Origin: DASRHG01 sp035650655
GTDB taxonomy: Bacteria > Desulfobacterota > Binatia > DP-6
Assembly (NCBI GenBank): GCA_035650655.1
Contig: DASRHG010000169.1
Location: forward strand, 1-64,000
DNA length: 64,000 nucleotides
Direction of reading: 5' to 3'
Within the stretch, counting starts at the first letter, position 1, and each line of letters starts with the position of its first letter. Below the pieces are notes generated by a model that did no database searches, was not told the origin of the DNA, and saw only the letters and a program-made list of their open reading frames with translations. The position numbers were made by a program, and so were the translations under genes. This document shows, one piece after another, positions 35,587-43,615 of the stretch.

Positions 35587-36435
35587 TCAGTAGGCCATCG
35601 CGCGCAGGCGGCGGATGCGCTCCTCGATGGGAGGATGGGTGCTGAAGAGGCTCGCGAGCCAGTTCCGGGAGAGTGGGTTCACGATCCACAGGTGCGCCGT
35701 GGCCGGGCCCGCGTCGAGCGGCACGCGGCCGGACGCCCTCGCGATCTTCTGCAGGGCCGACGCGAGCGAGAGCGGGCTGTGCGAGAGCTGCGCGCCGCTC
35801 GAGTCCGCCTGATATTCCCGCGCGCGCGAGATCGCGAGCTGGATCAGCGTCGCGGCGAGCGGCGCTACGATGATCGTCGCGAGGAGACCGAGCGCGCCGC
35901 CTCCCTCGTCGCGCTCGTCGCGGCGCATGCCGCCGAAGAGCGCGCCCCAATACGCGAGCCGCGCGACGAGCATCACGACGCCGGCGAGGGTCGCGGCGAT
36001 GGCGCTGATTAGGGTGTCGCGGTTCCGCACGTGGGAGAGCTCGTGCGCCAGCACACCACGCAGCTCGTCCGGCGTGAGGATGTGGAGGATGCCCTCCGTG
36101 ACGGCGACGGCGGCATGTTCGGGACTCCGGCCCGTCGCAAACGCGTTCGGGGAGTCGCTCTGCACGACGTACACCCGCGGCATCGGCATGTGCGCGCCCG
36201 CCGCGAGCTCGCGCACGATGCGGAAGAGGTCGGGCGCGTCCGCCTCCGACACCTCCCGAGCCCCGTACATGGCGAGAACGATGCGGTCCGAGAACCAGTA
36301 GCTGCCGAGGTTCATCGCGGCCGCGATCACGAAGCCGACGACGAGCCCCTGCGTGCCGCCGACCAGCTGGCCCACCCACAGGAGGAGCCCGGTCAGCAGG
36401 CCGAGCAGGAGGACGGTCTTGAGAGCGTTGGACAT
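35587..36435 (-). CDS. htpX: Membrane-bound zinc protease HtpX (M48B)
   Basis: 282 residues with two N-terminal and two central transmembrane helices. HELSH sits in VLAHELSHVRNRD, and the third zinc ligand is in REYQADSSGA. It degrades misfolded membrane proteins from the cytoplasmic side. It heads the envelope-quality-control stretch htpX, DUF1844, degP on one strand. A hairpin and an SD-like GGAGG precede its ATG. Confidence 0.95.
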   Translation of the reverse strand: MSNALKTVLLLGLLTGLLLWVGQLVGGTQGLVVGFVIAAAMNLGSYWFSDRIVLAMYGAREVSEADAPDLFRIVRELAAGAHMPMPRVYVVQSDSPNAFATGRSPEHAAVAVTEGILHILTPDELRGVLAHELSHVRNRDTLISAIAATLAGVVMLVARLAYWGALFGGMRRDERDEGGGALGLLATIIVAPLAATLIQLAISRAREYQADSSGAQLSHSPLSLASALQKIARASGRVPLDAGPATAHLWIVNPLSRNWLASLFSTHPPIEERIRRLRAMAY

Positions 36436-36450
36436 CGATTCAGCCTCCGG

Positions 36451-36471
36451 CGAGCGTCGGAGCGACGCTCG
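36451..36471 (-). terminator. Hairpin between the GT9 gene and htpX
   Basis: CGAGCGTCG, loop GAG, CGACGCTCG is a perfect 9-bp stem located 25 bp after the GT9 stop and 16 bp before the htpX ATG. There is no T-run, so it could be a Rho-assisted pause, an mRNA stabiliser or an attenuator ahead of htpX. Confidence 0.4.
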
Positions 36472-36495
36472 GTGTTGGACGGGAGGCGCGCCGAT

Positions 36496-37497
36496 TTATT
36501 TGAAGGTGCGTCGCGGCCGTTCCGGACAACGTTCCGTTCGCGCGACGCTAATATCGGGGGTACCCCTTGTCAAGGCGAAGCGCCGCCGGCAGGCGGCGAT
36601 GACGCGCGACGCCGGCAGATCGGCGAGCGAGATGCCGTCGGGCCCGCTCGTTCGCGCGGCGAGAGCCGCCGTGCGCAGACCGAGGGGGCGCCAGCGCGCG
36701 GGCGTCGTCGGCCCGAACAGCACGACGGCGGGCGTCCCGACGGCCGCCGCGAGATGGCTGACGCCGCTGTCGTTCCCGAGGTAGAGTTCAACCCCCGCGA
36801 GCAGGGCGGCGAGGTCCGGGAGCGGCCAGTCGCGAATGGTGCGCGCCCCGAGGACGGGCGCCTCGCCGGCTTCCGCCGGCCCGGCGAGCTCGAGCACGGT
36901 TCCACCCGCGGAGCGCCACCACTGCGCGACGCCGACGAAGCCGGACACGTCCCACCGCTTCGCGCGCGCCCCGGCGCCGGGATGGATGGCGAGGTACGGC
37001 CCGCGCGCGACGAGGACGTCCGCGGCGAGCGCCGAGGGCGGCGGCACGATCTCGGCCCGCGCCTCGAGCGCATGCAGGAGTGCCGGGACGCCGACCGCGC
37101 GCGCGTACGCTGCCGCCGCATGGAGGGGCGCCGGTCCGCGCTCGACGCGAAAGAACGAGGCGCGGCGCGCCGCCCGCGCGACACGGCGGCGCAGGTCGGC
37201 GTCGTCGGCGCCGAGCCAGCTGTAGACGATCGGCTGCCCCGTGAGCCACGCCGGCAGCGGACCGCCGCCGAAAAGCGCCGCCGTCTCCGCGCCATCGACG
37301 TTCACGGTCTCGTCCGCGACGCCGGCGACGACGGCGAGCGCACGCAGTCGTTCGTTCACGACCATCGTGCAGGGCGCGCCCACATGTCGCGCACGGATCG
37401 CACGCAGCGCCGGGAGCGCGAGGAGCCAATCGCCGAGCGCGCCCGGAAAGACGACGACGACTCGCTCGCGGTGTCGTTGAATTGACTCGTCGCGCAC
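36496..37497 (-). CDS. Glycosyltransferase family 9 (heptosyltransferase-like)
   Basis: About 333 residues from GTG 37497. GT9 core: VVVFPGALGDWLLALPALRA at the N-terminus, IHPGAGARAKRWD for nucleotide-sugar binding, and LYLGNDSGVSHLAAAVGTPAVV near the end. Enzymes of this family add heptose or related sugars to the LPS inner core. Alternative in-frame starts lie at GTG 37521 and ATG 37539, but the first would leave an unusual N-terminal extension and the second overlaps cysK. Its start region is divergent with cysK and overlaps that gene's candidate promoter. Confidence 0.85.
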   Translation of the reverse strand: MRDESIQRHRERVVVVFPGALGDWLLALPALRAIRARHVGAPCTMVVNERLRALAVVAGVADETVNVDGAETAALFGGGPLPAWLTGQPIVYSWLGADDADLRRRVARAARRASFFRVERGPAPLHAAAAYARAVGVPALLHALEARAEIVPPPSALAADVLVARGPYLAIHPGAGARAKRWDVSGFVGVAQWWRSAGGTVLELAGPAEAGEAPVLGARTIRDWPLPDLAALLAGVELYLGNDSGVSHLAAAVGTPAVVLFGPTTPARWRPLGLRTAALAARTSGPDGISLADLPASRVIAACRRRFALTRGTPDISVARTERCPERPRRTFK

Positions 37498-37509
37498 GGC
37501 GCATATATG
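37482..37509 (+). promoter_or_regulatory. Candidate sigma-70 promoter of cysK
   Basis: TTGACT (37482-37487), 16-bp spacer, TATATG (37504-37509). Transcription would begin near 37516, giving a leader of about 22 bases before ATG 37538. It is one of few AT-rich stretches in the region and supports 37538 rather than the TTG at 37511 as start. Confidence 0.5.
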
Positions 37510-37537
37510 ATTGCTCTTCACGGTTCGCAACGCGACC

Positions 37538-38482
37538 ATGCCCCTGCCCTGCCACGTCGCGCGCTCGCCGCTCGACCTGATCGGCTCGACGCCCGTCGTG
37601 AAGCTGTCGCGGCTCCCGCAGCTCGCCGGTCTGCGGGCGGAAGTCTGGGCGAAGCTCGAAAGCGCGAACCCGGGCGGCAGCGTGAAGGACCGCATCTGCA
37701 AGGCGATGGTCGAAGCCGCGGAGCGCGACGGGGCGCTTCGTCCGGGCGGGACGATCGTCGAGCCGACGAGCGGGAACACGGGGATCGGACTCGCCCTGGT
37801 CGCCGCCGTGAAGGGCTATCGGCTCGTGCTCACGATGCCCGACACGATGAGCGAGGAACGCCATTCGCTGCTCGTCGCATACGGCGCGCGGCTCGAGCTC
37901 ACGCCGGACTCGAAGGGGATGCACGCCGCCGTGCGGCGTGCCGAGGAGCTCGTCGCCGAGCACCCGGACTGGTACATGCCGCAGCAGTTCAACAACCCGG
38001 CGAATCCCGAAGTGCACCGTCGGACGACCGCGGTCGAGATCCTCGCGCAGATGCCGCGGCTCGACGCCTTCGTCGCCGGCGTCGGGACGGGCGGCACGAT
38101 CACCGGGGTCGGCGAGGTCCTGCGCGCGGAGCACCGGCACGTGTGGATCACCGCCGTCGAGCCGGCGACGTCTCCCGTTCTGTCCGGCGGGGCCCCGGGC
38201 TATCACCGCATCCAGGGGATCGGGGCGGGCTTCGTCCCGGCCATCCTCAATACGCGCATCTACGACGAGGTGATCGCAGTGTCGGACGAGGAGGCCATCG
38301 AATACACGCGCGCCATTGCGCGCTTCGAGGGCATCCTCGTCGGCATCTCTTCGGGCGCGAACTGCGCCGCCGCGGTGCGCGTCGCCCGGCGGCTCGGCGG
38401 GGCGGCCGTCGTGCTCACGATCTTCCCCGACACGGGCGAACGGTACCTGACGACGGACCTCTTTCACGCGGAGGGCATCTGA
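37538..38482 (+). CDS. cysK: Cysteine synthase A (O-acetylserine sulfhydrylase)
   Basis: 314 residues. The opening SPLDLIGSTPVVKLSRL, PLP lysine in NPGGSVKDRICKAM, substrate loop TSGNTGIG and GVGTGGTITGVGEVL are diagnostic of CysK. It makes cysteine from O-acetylserine and sulfide. A second, different cysteine synthase lies at 565-1572, which is paired with a carrier protein. LarE follows with a 4-bp overlap, so cysK and larE are cotranscribed. Confidence 0.95.
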   Translation: MPLPCHVARSPLDLIGSTPVVKLSRLPQLAGLRAEVWAKLESANPGGSVKDRICKAMVEAAERDGALRPGGTIVEPTSGNTGIGLALVAAVKGYRLVLTMPDTMSEERHSLLVAYGARLELTPDSKGMHAAVRRAEELVAEHPDWYMPQQFNNPANPEVHRRTTAVEILAQMPRLDAFVAGVGTGGTITGVGEVLRAEHRHVWITAVEPATSPVLSGGAPGYHRIQGIGAGFVPAILNTRIYDEVIAVSDEEAIEYTRAIARFEGILVGISSGANCAAAVRVARRLGGAAVVLTIFPDTGERYLTTDLFHAEGI

Positions 38483-39309
38483 CGGTCGTCGAAGCCAAGG
38501 TCGAGCGACTCCGGGCGCTCCTCGGCGAGCTTCCGTCGGCGCTCGTCGCGTTCTCCGGCGGCGTCGACTCCTCCTTCCTCGTCCGCGTGGCCCACGACGT
38601 CCTCGGCGACCGATGCCTGGCGCTCACGACCGTGTCGCCGGCCACGCCGGCCGAGGACGTGGAGGACGCAAAGCGTCTCGCGGAGGCGATCGGCGTTCCC
38701 CACCTGCTGATCGACGCGAACGAGCTCGCGATCGCCGGCTACGCGGAGAACCCGCTCGACCGCTGCTACTTCTGCAAGGACAATCTGTTCACGATCTGCG
38801 GCGCCGAAGCACGGCGCCGCGGCCTGGCGGCGGTCCTCGACGGGGCGAACGTCGACGATCTTCGCGATCACCGGCCCGGCCTTCGGGCAGCCGCGGAGCA
38901 GGGCGTCCGACACCTGCTCGTCGAAGCGGATTTCACGAAAGCGGAGATCCGTGCGGCGAGCCGCGCCCTCGGACTTCCCACGTGGGACCGGCCGGCGAGC
39001 CCGTGCCTCTCCTCGCGCTTCCCGTACGGGACGCGGATCACCGAAGAGCGTCTCGCGCGTGTCGCCGCCGCGGAGCGCCTGCTGCGGGCGTGCGGTTTCG
39101 AGGAGCTGCGCGTCCGCTTCCACGACCAGATCGCACGCCTCGAGGTTCCGCTCGCCGACATGCCGCGCCTCCTCGCGCCGCAGACGCGCACGCGCGTCGT
39201 CGACGGGCTGCGGCAGCTCGGGTTCGCGTACGTGACGCTCGACCTCCAAGGCTTCCGGAGCGGCAGCCTGAACGAGGTCCTCCAGAAACACGAAGGGCCG
39301 GGGGGGTGA
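38479..39309 (+). CDS. larE: ATP-dependent sacrificial sulfur transferase LarE-like
   Basis: About 276 residues. The PP-loop is VAFSGGVDSSFL, the CYFCK motif lies in LDRCYFCKDNLF, and RPASPCLSSRFPYGTR carries the cysteine that in Lactobacillus LarE donates its sulfur. Known LarE builds the thiocarboxylates of the nickel-pincer cofactor, but larB and larC are absent here. Reading open, the protein should begin near TVVEAKVERLRALL. The only near-cognate start is a CTG at 38479 that overlaps the cysK stop, with GGAGGG just before it. Start choice is therefore uncertain. Confidence 0.85.
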   Translation: MTVVEAKVERLRALLGELPSALVAFSGGVDSSFLVRVAHDVLGDRCLALTTVSPATPAEDVEDAKRLAEAIGVPHLLIDANELAIAGYAENPLDRCYFCKDNLFTICGAEARRRGLAAVLDGANVDDLRDHRPGLRAAAEQGVRHLLVEADFTKAEIRAASRALGLPTWDRPASPCLSSRFPYGTRITEERLARVAAAERLLRACGFEELRVRFHDQIARLEVPLADMPRLLAPQTRTRVVDGLRQLGFAYVTLDLQGFRSGSLNEVLQKHEGPGG

Positions 39310-39323
39310 CCCCCGGCCCTTCG
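39291..39323. terminator. Strong bidirectional hairpin between larE and carD
   Basis: A 14-bp perfect stem (39291-39304 with 39310-39323) with a 5-base loop that contains the larE stop codon. It lies between two convergent genes and could stop both transcripts. No U-tract follows, so it may need help from other factors. Confidence 0.65.
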
Positions 39324-39357
39324 CATCCGCTAGGCACGCGGGACGGACCGTATCAGC

Positions 39358-39849
39358 TCAGTTGGCGAAGATGCCGCGTAGCTCTTCGAGAATCTTCTCC
39401 TCGCTGTGCGCCTTCGCGATCGCAAGCTCCTTCACGAGCAGATTGCGTGCGGTGTCGAGCATCTTGCGTTCGCCGAACGACAGCTCCTTGTCGCCCTTCA
39501 GCACGAAGAGGTCGCGGAGCACCTTCGCGATCTCGAGCACGCTCCCGGTCTTGATCTTCTCGGTGTATTCCCGGTAGCGGCGGTTCCACGTCTGCTGGTC
39601 GATCTCGACCTTCTTGTCGCGCAGGATCTTGTAGACTTTCGCGACCATGTCCTTCCCGATGATGCGCCGGAGGCCGACGGACTGGACGTTCTCCGTCGGG
39701 ATCATGATCGTCATGTCGCTGTCGATGATTCGAAGCATGTAGAACTTGCGTTCGCTTCCGGAGATGACCTTCGTCTGGACCCCCTCGATGACCCCGACGC
39801 CGTGCGCGGGATACACCACCTTCTCTCCGATTTTGAACGCGGCAACCAT
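39358..39849 (-). CDS. carD: CarD family transcriptional regulator
   Basis: 163 residues. The N-terminal RNAP-interaction domain (FKIGEKVVYPAHGVGVIEGV) and helical DNA-binding C-terminus are typical of CarD/CdnL. It includes VEIDQQTWNRRYREYTEKI and FGERKMLDTARNLLVKELA. These proteins bind the polymerase beta subunit and stabilise open complexes at rRNA and housekeeping promoters. A good sigma-70 promoter lies upstream. It is transcribed away from groEL. Confidence 0.95.
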   Translation of the reverse strand: MVAAFKIGEKVVYPAHGVGVIEGVQTKVISGSERKFYMLRIIDSDMTIMIPTENVQSVGLRRIIGKDMVAKVYKILRDKKVEIDQQTWNRRYREYTEKIKTGSVLEIAKVLRDLFVLKGDKELSFGERKMLDTARNLLVKELAIAKAHSEEKILEELRGIFAN

Positions 39850-39879
39850 AGAGCGGACGGGCCTCCGATTCGAAGCGGT

Positions 39880-39909
39880 ATTGTACGGTGGTCGCGCCGT
39901 TCTCGTCAA
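39880..39909 (-). promoter_or_regulatory. Sigma-70 promoter of carD
   Basis: On the minus strand TTGACG (39909-39904), 18-bp spacer, TACAAT (39885-39880). Both boxes are one base from consensus. The start of transcription would be near 39873, about 24 bases before the ATG, and CGGAGGC supplies the ribosome site. Confidence 0.6.
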
Positions 39910-40117
39910 TGTCGCGGGTTTGCGCGGGAGCTCTTGCCGCAGCGCGACACGCGCCCCTTTTGCTGTCGTGCAAATGCTTGGACTCGCACACGTTTCGTCG
40001 TTGACCACCTCGGGGGCACCCGGGCCGCGCGGCCGGCCGACGGGCTCTTGGCATGTCGCGACGCGACGCGTATGAAGGCGCGCGCTTCCGCACAGACGGA
40101 GGCGAGGAGGAGTCGGA

Positions 40118-41743
40118 ATGCCTGCGAAGCGAGTGCTGCTCCACGACCGGGCCCGGGAGGGCATCCTCTCGGGGGTGAACCTGCTCGCCGATGCCGCCCA
40201 GGTGACGCTCGGTCCCCGGGGGCGGAACGTGATGCTCCAGAAGAGCTGGGGCGCTCCCACGGTCACGAAGGACGGCGTCACGGTCGTCAAGGAGATCGAG
40301 CTGGACGACCACTTCGAGAACATGGGTGCGAAGATGATCCGGGAGGTCGCCCAGAAGACGTCCGACGTCGCGGGCGACGGGACGACCACGGCGACGGTGC
40401 TCGCCCGTGCCATCTTCCGTGACGGACTCAAGCTCGTCGCCGCGGGCTTCGACGCCATGGAGCTCAAGCGGGGTATCGATGCGGCGGTCGAGAAGGTGGT
40501 CGAGGCGATCAAGGCACAGGCGAAGCCCGTGAAGGAGCGACAGCGGATCGCGCAGGTCGGCACGGTCTCCTCGAACGGCGACACGACGATCGGCGACATG
40601 TTCGCGGAAGCGATGGACAAGGTCGGACAGGACGGCGTCATCACCGTCGAGGAGGCGAAGGGGCTCGAGACGACGCTCGAGGTGGTCGAGGGAATGCGCT
40701 TCGACCGGGGCTACCTGTCGCCGTACTTCGTCACGAATCCGGACAAGATGACCGTCGAGGTCGACGAGCCGGTGATTCTCTTCTTCGAGAAGAAGATGTC
40801 GAGCATGCGCGAGCTGCTGCCGCTCCTCGAGCGCGTCGCGCAGGCCGGGAAGCCGCTCGTCATCGTGGCCGAGGACGTCGAGGGCGAGGCGCTCGCGACA
40901 CTGGTCGTGAACAAGCTGCGCGGAACGCTCAAGTGCGCCGCGGCCAAGGCGCCCGGCTTCGGCGACCGGCGGAAGGCGATGCTCGAGGACATGGCGATCC
41001 TCACCGGCGGCCGCCTGATCGCGGAAGAGATCGGTGCGAAGCTCGAGAACCTGACCCTTGCCGATCTGGGGCGTGCGAGCCGCGTGCTCATGGACAAGGA
41101 CAACACGACGATCGTCGGCGGCGCGGGGAAGAAGGCCGCGATCCAGGGACGGATCAAGCAGATCAAGGCGCAGATCGAGGAGACGACGTCCGACTACGAC
41201 CGTGAAAAGCTTCAGGACCGGCTTGCGAAGCTCGCGGGCGGGGTCGCGGTGATTCGGGTCGGGGCGCCGACCGAGGTGGCGATGAAGGAGAAGAAGGCCC
41301 GCGTGGAGGACGCGATGCACGCCACCCGGGCCGCCGTCGAGGAGGGGATCGTGCCGGGTGGCGGCGTCGCCCTCCTCCGCGCCCAGGCGTCGCTAGCGAC
41401 GCTCAAGCTCGAGGGCGATCGGAACGAAGGCGTCGGGATCGTACGACGCGCGATGGAGGAGCCCATCCGCCAGATCGCGCGCAACGCGGGACAGGAGCCC
41501 GCCGTCGTCCTCGCCAGGGTCCGCGAGGGCAAGGGCGACTTCGGATTCAACGCCGTCTCCGAGCGCTACGAAGCGCTCCTTCCCGCCGGCGTGATCGACC
41601 CGGCGAAGGTCGTTCGGACCGCCCTCCAGAACGCGGCGAGCGTCGCCGGTCTCCTCCTGACGACGGAGGCCGCGATCGCCGAGAAGCCGGAGAAGAAGAG
41701 GGGCGCGGCGGGAGCCGCCGAAGAGCCGGACGAGGATCTCTGA
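40118..41743 (+). CDS. groEL: Chaperonin GroEL (solitary copy)
   Basis: 541 residues. ATP-binding and catalytic segments are intact: TLGPRGRNVML, VTKDGVTVVKEI, AGDGTTTATVLA and ARVEDAMHATRAAVEEGIVP. It should be an active folding chaperonin. The C-terminal GGM repeats of housekeeping GroEL are missing; it ends AEEPDEDL. No groES is adjacent and no CIRCE element is seen in the 268-bp upstream gap. It may be a second, specialised copy. GAGGAGGAGTCGG precedes the ATG. Confidence 0.95.
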   Translation: MPAKRVLLHDRAREGILSGVNLLADAAQVTLGPRGRNVMLQKSWGAPTVTKDGVTVVKEIELDDHFENMGAKMIREVAQKTSDVAGDGTTTATVLARAIFRDGLKLVAAGFDAMELKRGIDAAVEKVVEAIKAQAKPVKERQRIAQVGTVSSNGDTTIGDMFAEAMDKVGQDGVITVEEAKGLETTLEVVEGMRFDRGYLSPYFVTNPDKMTVEVDEPVILFFEKKMSSMRELLPLLERVAQAGKPLVIVAEDVEGEALATLVVNKLRGTLKCAAAKAPGFGDRRKAMLEDMAILTGGRLIAEEIGAKLENLTLADLGRASRVLMDKDNTTIVGGAGKKAAIQGRIKQIKAQIEETTSDYDREKLQDRLAKLAGGVAVIRVGAPTEVAMKEKKARVEDAMHATRAAVEEGIVPGGGVALLRAQASLATLKLEGDRNEGVGIVRRAMEEPIRQIARNAGQEPAVVLARVREGKGDFGFNAVSERYEALLPAGVIDPAKVVRTALQNAASVAGLLLTTEAAIAEKPEKKRGAAGAAEEPDEDL

Positions 41744-41835
41744 GGGCGGCGCGGAACCGCCTCGATTGTTGCGGGATCCGCCCTTTTGTGCGAAGAGGAG
41801 CGCGATTTTTCTCGGCAACCCCGACGACCGGGGGC

Positions 41836-41843
41836 AAAGGAGG
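41836..41843 (+). promoter_or_regulatory. Strong ribosome binding site of the Lpp-like gene
   Basis: AAAGGAGG, almost a perfect anti-16S match, lies 9 bases before ATG 41853 and only 3 before ATG 41847. The spacing favours 41853 as the start. Confidence 0.7.
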
Positions 41844-41852
41844 TGAATGGGG

Positions 41853-42083
41853 ATGCGGTTACGGGCAATCAGTGCAGCGGCTGCGGGCCTCATGATGATC
41901 ACGATGGTCTCCGCCTGCGGGCACAAGGAGGACGCGTCTCGTGCCGAGCAGGCCGCGGCGCGCGCCGAAGATGCAGCACGCCGGGCGGAAGGCGCGGCGA
42001 GCCGCGTCGAGGCCGCTGCTCAGCGAGCGGAAGCGGCTGCGGAGAAGGCCGAGCGGATGTTCTCCAAGCACCTCCGCAAGTAG
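41853..42083 (+). CDS. Lpp-like alanine-zipper lipoprotein
   Basis: A 76-residue protein with a lipoprotein signal peptide, lipobox VSAC with Cys22, then an alanine-rich heptad coiled coil (RAEQAAARAEDAARRAEGAA) ending in Lys. This is the layout of Braun-type (Lpp) lipoproteins that tether the outer membrane, though the C-terminal lysine here is the last residue of HLRK rather than YRK. A strong ribosome site and a strong terminator bracket it, which suggests high expression as a monocistronic unit. A similar repeat (AQRAEQAAARAEA) begins at the right end of the window (63860). Confidence 0.8.
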   Translation: MRLRAISAAAAGLMMITMVSACGHKEDASRAEQAAARAEDAARRAEGAASRVEAAAQRAEAAAEKAERMFSKHLRK

Positions 42084-42107
42084 CCCACGGCACGCAGCTT
42101 CGGTGCC

Positions 42108-42144
42108 AAAAAAGGCGAGGGCGTCTGCCGTCGCCTTTTTTTTT
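42108..42144. terminator. Rho-independent terminator
   Basis: AAAAAAGGCGA (42108-42118) and TCGCCTTTTTT (42131-42141) make an 11-bp stem with a 9-base T-run (42136-42144) on the plus strand. It sits between the Lpp-like gene and coaD, which converge, and can serve both because the left arm gives a T-run on the minus strand. Confidence 0.9.
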
Positions 42145-42156
42145 GCTCGCGCCCCC

Positions 42157-42654
42157 TCAGGTCGCGCGTTTCGCCGCGCGCGCCTTCAGCAGCGGGACGA
42201 CGCCGTCGGGGATGAGGCCGGCGACGTTCCCGCCGAGACTCACGACCTCCTTGACGAGCCGTGAGCTCGTGTAGAAGTGCGACTCCCCGGTCATCATGAA
42301 GATCGTCTCCACTTGAGGGCAGAGGTGCCGGTTCATCATCGTCATCTGGAACTCGTACTCGAAGTCCGCGACGGCCCGGAGGCCGCGGACGATGACGTTC
42401 GCGCCCTTCGCCCTCGCGTAGTCGACGAGCAGGCCGGAGAACGCATCCGCTTCGACGCGGTCGCCTTCGGCGCGGAACGTGTCGCGGATCATGGCGACGC
42501 GTTCCTTCGGCGTGAACCACGCAGCGTCCTTGTGCGCGTTGAAGGCGACCGCGACGATGACGCGCGAGAACACCTGCAGGCTCCGTCGGATGATGTCCAC
42601 GTGGCCGTTCGTGATGGGATCGAACGACCCCGGGTAGACGGCGACTCCGCTCAT
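42157..42654 (-). CDS. coaD: Phosphopantetheine adenylyltransferase
   Basis: 165 residues. The opening VYPGSFDPITNGHVDII contains the nucleotidyltransferase TNGH motif, and later VIVRGLRAVADFEYEFQ and SSRLVKEVVSLGG complete the family pattern. It converts 4'-phosphopantetheine to dephospho-CoA, the penultimate CoA step. It is the last gene of an operon that also encodes an acyl-CoA ligase and two crotonases, which use CoA. Confidence 0.97.
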   Translation of the reverse strand: MSGVAVYPGSFDPITNGHVDIIRRSLQVFSRVIVAVAFNAHKDAAWFTPKERVAMIRDTFRAEGDRVEADAFSGLLVDYARAKGANVIVRGLRAVADFEYEFQMTMMNRHLCPQVETIFMMTGESHFYTSSRLVKEVVSLGGNVAGLIPDGVVPLLKARAAKRAT

Positions 42655-42674
42655 GGTGCCTCCACCTCGTTGCG

Positions 42675-42794
42675 TCACTTCTTCTGCTGCATGTCGGCGC
42701 CGCAGCACTGGATGGTGCCCGCACCGCCCTTCGTGACGATCACCTGCGCGCCGCACTTGGCGCAGACGTAGATCTTCCCGATCTGATTCGCCAT
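42675..42794 (-). CDS. Desulforedoxin (39 residues)
   Basis: A 39-codon gene from ATG 42794. Cysteines 11, 14, 30 and 31 in YVCAKCG and IQCCGADM reproduce the CxxC-n-CC iron site of Desulfovibrio desulforedoxin, which is of the same length. The protein should bind one Fe(Cys)4 as a small redox carrier. It lies 14 bp after the crotonase stop and 20 bp before coaD in the same operon. A paralogue with identical cysteine spacing is at 45892. Confidence 0.85.
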   Translation of the reverse strand: MANQIGKIYVCAKCGAQVIVTKGGAGTIQCCGADMQQKK

Positions 42795-42808
42795 GCTCGT
42801 GCCGCCTC

Positions 42809-43615
42809 CTATCGCCCGCCGAATCGCGGCGTGCGCCGCTCGAGGAAGGCCCGCACGCCCTCCCTCCGGTCCTCCGTCGTCTGCAGAAGCACGTAAAGGT
42901 CTTGTTCCAACCTGATGCCGTCGTCGAGAGGCAGGTCAAGGCCCTTCACGACCGCCTCCTTCGCGAGCCGAAGCGCCTCGGGGCCGCGCGCTGCCATCCG
43001 TCGTGCGACGTCCTCGACGGCCGCCGGGAGCCGCGCGGGCCCGACCACGGCCGAGACGAGGCCCCACTCCGCCGCGCGAGCCGCGGTCAGCCGGATGCCG
43101 AGCAGCACCATCTCGAGCGTCCGCGCCGCACCGATCATCCGGGCGAGGCGCTGGACGGCCCCCCCGCCCGGCAGCGTGCCGCCGCGCAGCTCCGGGAGCG
43201 CCAGAACCGCCGACGTGGCCGCAACCCGCACGTCGCACGCGAGCGCGAGCGCGAGGCCCCAGCCGAGCACGTCCCCGTGGAGCGCGGCGACGACCGGCTT
43301 CGCGAGCCGGCCAACCGCACCGACGCCGTCCGGCCACGACGCCTCCGGCCACCGGCAGCCGCGCGGCAACCCCGCCGAGAACGCCGGTCCCTCCCCGCGG
43401 AGGACGACGACGGGCGCCGCCGCGTCTTCGGCGGCGTCGCAGGCGTCGACGAGACCCGCCATCACCTCCGCCTCGAGGCGATTGCGCGACCCGCCGCGCG
43501 CGAGCGTGATCCACGCGACGCCGCCGCGCACCTCGAACTCGACGGCGGCTCCGCGACCTGGGCGGGGCGGCCGGCTCGGCGGCCGCCGCGCGTGCCCCGC
43601 GCGGCGGGTCGGCAT
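42809..43615 (-). CDS. Enoyl-CoA hydratase/isomerase family protein
   Basis: 268 residues. Crotonase fold with EFEVRGGVAWITLARG, the oxyanion-hole region GPAFSAGLPRG, and LPELRGGTLPGGGAVQRLARMIG. One catalytic glutamate of classical hydratases is in this ELRGG stretch; the second (usually EXG.IP) is not clear, so isomerase or hydrolase activity is possible. The first 25 residues are Arg/Pro rich and may not be translated. ATG 43615 and GTG 43618 are both possible starts; the former overlaps the ligase stop. Confidence 0.82.
   Translation of the reverse strand: MPTRRAGHARRPPSRPPRPGRGAAVEFEVRGGVAWITLARGGSRNRLEAEVMAGLVDACDAAEDAAAPVVVLRGEGPAFSAGLPRGCRWPEASWPDGVGAVGRLAKPVVAALHGDVLGWGLALALACDVRVAATSAVLALPELRGGTLPGGGAVQRLARMIGAARTLEMVLLGIRLTAARAAEWGLVSAVVGPARLPAAVEDVARRMAARGPEALRLAKEAVVKGLDLPLDDGIRLEQDLYVLLQTTEDRREGVRAFLERRTPRFGGR

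Noticed and set aside
39850..40117. CIRCE or sigma-32 element before groEL
   Set aside because: No TTAGCACTC-type inverted repeat nor a CTTGAA/CCCCAT pair was found in the gap.
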